Positions 62,221-64,000 of a DNA stretch of 64,000 nt are shown one piece after another (the stretch's first letter is position 1; each line of letters opens with the position of its first letter). Under the pieces are notes generated by a model, which was given only the letters and a program-made list of their open reading frames with translations, was not told the origin of the DNA and made no database searches. This stretch comes from Arthrobacter gandavensis (GTDB lineage Bacteria > Actinomycetota > Actinomycetes > Actinomycetales > Micrococcaceae). Position numbers and translations under genes: made by a program. The stretch lies in the NCBI RefSeq assembly GCF_009192735.1, contig NZ_VTFU01000005.1, positions 166,186-230,185 of the forward strand. Direction: 5' to 3'.

Positions 62221-62825
62221 CCGGTTTCGCCGACGGATTTGACGGGAACCTGACCCCGGGGCTCTCTCCGGCAGTGGTCTCAGTGGACCTCATGCGCGCC
62301 TACTTCGAGCCGGAAAGTCCGTTGTGCCTGTCAGAGACAGAGTTCCTGGCCACGGCGGCGGCGGTTATTGGTGCGGCACGGGCCAGCGGGATTCCAGTGC
62401 TGCACACCCGGGTCAGCTACGGCCCCGACGGCGCCGACGGCGGCGTGTTCATCCTCAAGGTCCCGGCGCTGCGGCTGCTGATCGGCGACTCGGACCTGGG
62501 CTCGATTATGCCTGAGGTGGCGCCCGAGGAGGGAGAGACCGTGCTGGTGAAACAGTACGCCAGCGCGTTCTTCGGCACGGACCTTGCCCGGGACCTGCAG
62601 GCCCAGGGGGTGGACACCCTGGTGATCGTGGGCACCAGCACCAGCGGCTGCATCCGTGCCACCGCCGTTGATGCGGTGCAGCACGGGTTCATTCCCATCG
62701 TGGTGAGTGACGCCGTCGGGGACCGGGATGAAACCGTCCACAACGCCTCGCTTTATGACCTGCAGGCTAAATACGCCGAGATCTGGGACAGCGCGGGAGT
62801 GCTGGAATACTTACGGCGCCAGTAG
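62217..62825 (+). CDS. Isochorismatase-fold amidohydrolase (N-carbamoylsarcosine-amidase-like)
   Basis: A 202-aa cysteine amidohydrolase. The triad is D24 (VSVDLMRAY), K112 (VLVKQYASAF) and C145 (GTSTSGCIRAT). The tail NASLYDLQAKYAEIWD resembles N-carbamoylsarcosine and maleamate amidases. After HyuAB ring opening of a hydantoin-like compound this enzyme could release ammonia and CO2 from the carbamoyl product. GTG 62217 overlaps the hyuB stop. The exact substrate is inference. Confidence 0.85.
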   Translation: MTGFADGFDGNLTPGLSPAVVSVDLMRAYFEPESPLCLSETEFLATAAAVIGAARASGIPVLHTRVSYGPDGADGGVFILKVPALRLLIGDSDLGSIMPEVAPEEGETVLVKQYASAFFGTDLARDLQAQGVDTLVIVGTSTSGCIRATAVDAVQHGFIPIVVSDAVGDRDETVHNASLYDLQAKYAEIWDSAGVLEYLRRQ

Positions 62826-62852
62826 TCCTTCTGCGCGGCACAAGCCGCAGAC

Positions 62853-62894
62853 AAAGAGAAACACCCCGGTCCGAAGACCGGGGTGTTTCTCTTT
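62853..62894. terminator. Bidirectional terminator between the hyu operon and tRNA-Ser
   Basis: A 19-bp perfect stem (62853-62871 with 62876-62894), 4-nt CGAA loop and T-rich flank on both sides. It ends one base from the tRNA CCA. Confidence 0.92.
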
Positions 62895-62982
62895 TGGCGG
62901 AGGATGGGGGATTTGAACCCCCGAGGGCGTTAACCCAACACGCGTTCCAGGCGTGCGCCATAGGCCGCTAGGCGAATCCTCC
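62895..62982 (-). tRNA. tRNA-Ser(GGA)
   Basis: An 88-nt class II tRNA on the minus strand. Acceptor GGAGGAT pairs with ATCCTCC, discriminator G and an encoded CCA follow. The anticodon loop reads CTGGAAC with GGA, the long variable arm is present, and the T-loop is GGTTCAAATCC. It reads serine UCC and UCU codons. Confidence 0.97.
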
Positions 62983-63028
62983 AGGCATTGCTCCGTAAGA
63001 AGCAGATATAAGACTACCCGATGCAGGG

Positions 63029-63697
63029 CTAATCCAACGAATCGTCCGGCGCGGCCCCTATTTCCGCCGGCGCAGGGGCCCTGCTTCCCAGCACCCGAAA
63101 CAGCAGATTTACGACGACGATGGCGGCCCAGGAATAGGTGGCGGCGGCCGGGCTCACAAAGGCAATGGGGATGGACAGCAGGAACACAGCAGGCGTCACT
63201 GCCACCCGGGTCCGGGCATAGGCCAGGAGCCGGGGATGGACATCAGCCCGGAACAGCCGGCGGTGGCCGGCATAGAGCCACATGGAGGTGTTGACCACCC
63301 CAATGAGGCCGAGTATTCCCGCATAGACCACAACCCCCAGCACCTGGTCGCCGTGGAAGGCAATCATGTCCGCGGCGTAGCCGATGAGCGCGACCAAAAG
63401 CAGCAGCGCCAGGTTCAGCCGCTGCAACACCACTGTGAATCCGGAGAGCAGGCGGAAGAGGCGGTGATGGCTGAGCCAATAGGCTGCGGTCACCACAAAC
63501 GACAGCAGGTAGGCCCCGAATTCCGGAAACTGCTCGACGACGGCCCGGCCCAGCTCATCGCCGGGCACCTGGGGAGCCTTGATGTCCACGGCGAGCAGGG
63601 TCATGGCAATGGCGAATACGGCATCACTGAAGAATGCCGTGCGCTCAACGTCCGGGCCGGAATTGAACCGCCGGGCGAAAGCCTGGTTCATGCTCAT
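63029..63697 (-). CDS. TMEM175-family (DUF1211) potassium channel-like protein
   Basis: A membrane protein of about 222 aa with six TM segments. The N-terminal signature RTAFFSDAVFAIAMTLLAVDI is the FSD motif of bacterial TMEM175 (DUF1211) channels, which form tetramers and pass potassium. The mid segment FVVTAAYWLSHHRLFRLL is also typical. Several starts are possible (63742, 63697, 63691); 63697 keeps a short cytoplasmic lead before the FSD motif. It lies between tRNA-Ser and the 5S rRNA gene. Confidence 0.88.
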   Translation of the reverse strand: MSMNQAFARRFNSGPDVERTAFFSDAVFAIAMTLLAVDIKAPQVPGDELGRAVVEQFPEFGAYLLSFVVTAAYWLSHHRLFRLLSGFTVVLQRLNLALLLLVALIGYAADMIAFHGDQVLGVVVYAGILGLIGVVNTSMWLYAGHRRLFRADVHPRLLAYARTRVAVTPAVFLLSIPIAFVSPAAATYSWAAIVVVNLLFRVLGSRAPAPAEIGAAPDDSLD

Positions 63698-63775
63698 GCG
63701 GGACACACAGTCCAGTGTGGCCGGGCGTGCTTTCCGAGTCATCAGCGCCGGCCCAAACCCGGTGGTTAAACAGGG

Positions 63776-63801
63776 AAGGCCCCGCCAACTGGCGGGGCCT
63801 T
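63776..63801 (-). terminator. Distal rRNA-operon hairpin
   Basis: An 11-bp stem AAGGCCCCGCC (63776-63786 with 63791-63801) and an AACT loop. A GGTTAAACAG motif precedes it, as before the hairpin nearer the 5S gene. Confidence 0.85.
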
Positions 63802-63825
63802 ACCCACAAGGGGGCGGTTAAACAG

Positions 63826-63857
63826 TTGAGGTCCGCACCACACGGTGCGGACCTCAA
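63826..63857 (-). terminator. Proximal rRNA-operon terminator
   Basis: A 14-bp stem TTGAGGTCCGCACC (63826-63839 with 63844-63857) and an ACAC loop, 17 bp downstream of the 5S rRNA 3' end on the minus strand. Confidence 0.9.
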
Positions 63858-63874
63858 CCTCTCTGCCAGAATTT

Positions 63875-63993
63875 GTCCGGCGGTGACCTACTCTCCCACA
63901 CCCTCCCGGATGCAGTACCATCGGCGCTGTGGGTCTTAGCTTCCGGGTTCGGAATGGGACCGGGCGTTTCCCCCACGCTATGACCGCCGTAAC
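63875..63993 (-). rRNA. rrf: 5S ribosomal RNA
   Basis: About 119 nt on the minus strand. The 5' end GTTACGGCGGTCATAGC pairs with the 3' TCACCGCCGGAC region, and the conserved blocks CCCGGTCCCATTCCGAACC, AAGCTAAG and GCCGATGGTACTGC are present. The 16S and 23S genes must lie beyond the right edge. Exact ends may differ by a few bases. Confidence 0.95.
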
Positions 63994-64000
63994 CCTTCCA

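Overview
This window is a high-GC actinobacterial chromosome segment. Gene content and style (GTG starts, ATGA/GTGA-coupled operons, MerR/PadR/HxlR/WYL regulators, a DinB2-like polymerase, a LAxTG-type anchor signal, the 5S rRNA sequence) point to an Arthrobacter-like member of the Micrococcaceae. This is inferred from gene families; no database search was run. The right end is the 5S rRNA at the end of an rRNA operon on the minus strand, next to tRNA-Ser(GGA).

Region by region. 0-6.5 kb: a lysine/arginine exporter with its divergent LysR regulator (cut by the window edge), then a five-gene minus-strand iron-siderophore ABC uptake operon behind a near-perfect DtxR/IdeR box. It includes two related glutamine-amidotransferase-like proteins of unknown function; its ATPase gene is frameshifted at Walker A. 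6.5-13.7 kb: an Fe(II)/2OG-type dioxygenase, a DinB2-like polymerase with an aliphatic steric-gate residue, a cyanate locus (cynR, cynT, frameshifted cynS), a PadR-HAAS pair and a murJ-like gene with an internal deletion. 13.7-31.6 kb: metabolic and regulatory genes, a very long perfect terminator hairpin, and a secreted choice-of-anchor-A protein whose Pro/Glu/Thr repeat carries a stop codon before its LAVTG anchor. 31.8-40.8 kb: thioesterase, MFS transporter, tctCBA tricarboxylate transporter, ArsR and MerR regulators, and a MetX-like alpha/beta hydrolase.

40.8-49.8 kb is the accessory region. An AT-richer patch holds a cupin-like gene overlapping a gene for a two-TM protein with a PLD-like soluble part, plus a convergent winged-helix protein with a Gly/Asn-rich segment. 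Next to it is a tightly overlapped jetA-jetB-jetC (Wadjet/MksFEB SMC-like) operon with no jetD on either side. I regard this as a defence-type island and the best place to look for new biology.

49.8-64 kb: a frameshifted aldo/keto reductase divergent from an HxlR regulator, an MpaB-like oxygenase, a LysR/YeiH pair and a DsbA-like lipoprotein. A divergent catabolic locus follows: CoA transferase, DRE-TIM lyase lacking the usual HMG-CoA-lyase cysteine and GntR regulator on one side; HyuA, HyuB and an isochorismatase-fold amidohydrolase on the other. Three operator-like repeats and a good sigma-A promoter lie between them.

Five genes are broken by small changes: two single-base losses in homopolymers (siderophore ATPase, AKR), a 2-nt loss (cynS), one nonsense codon (anchor protein) and an internal deletion (murJ-like). 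The homopolymer cases may be assembly errors and should be checked against reads before any biological reading.
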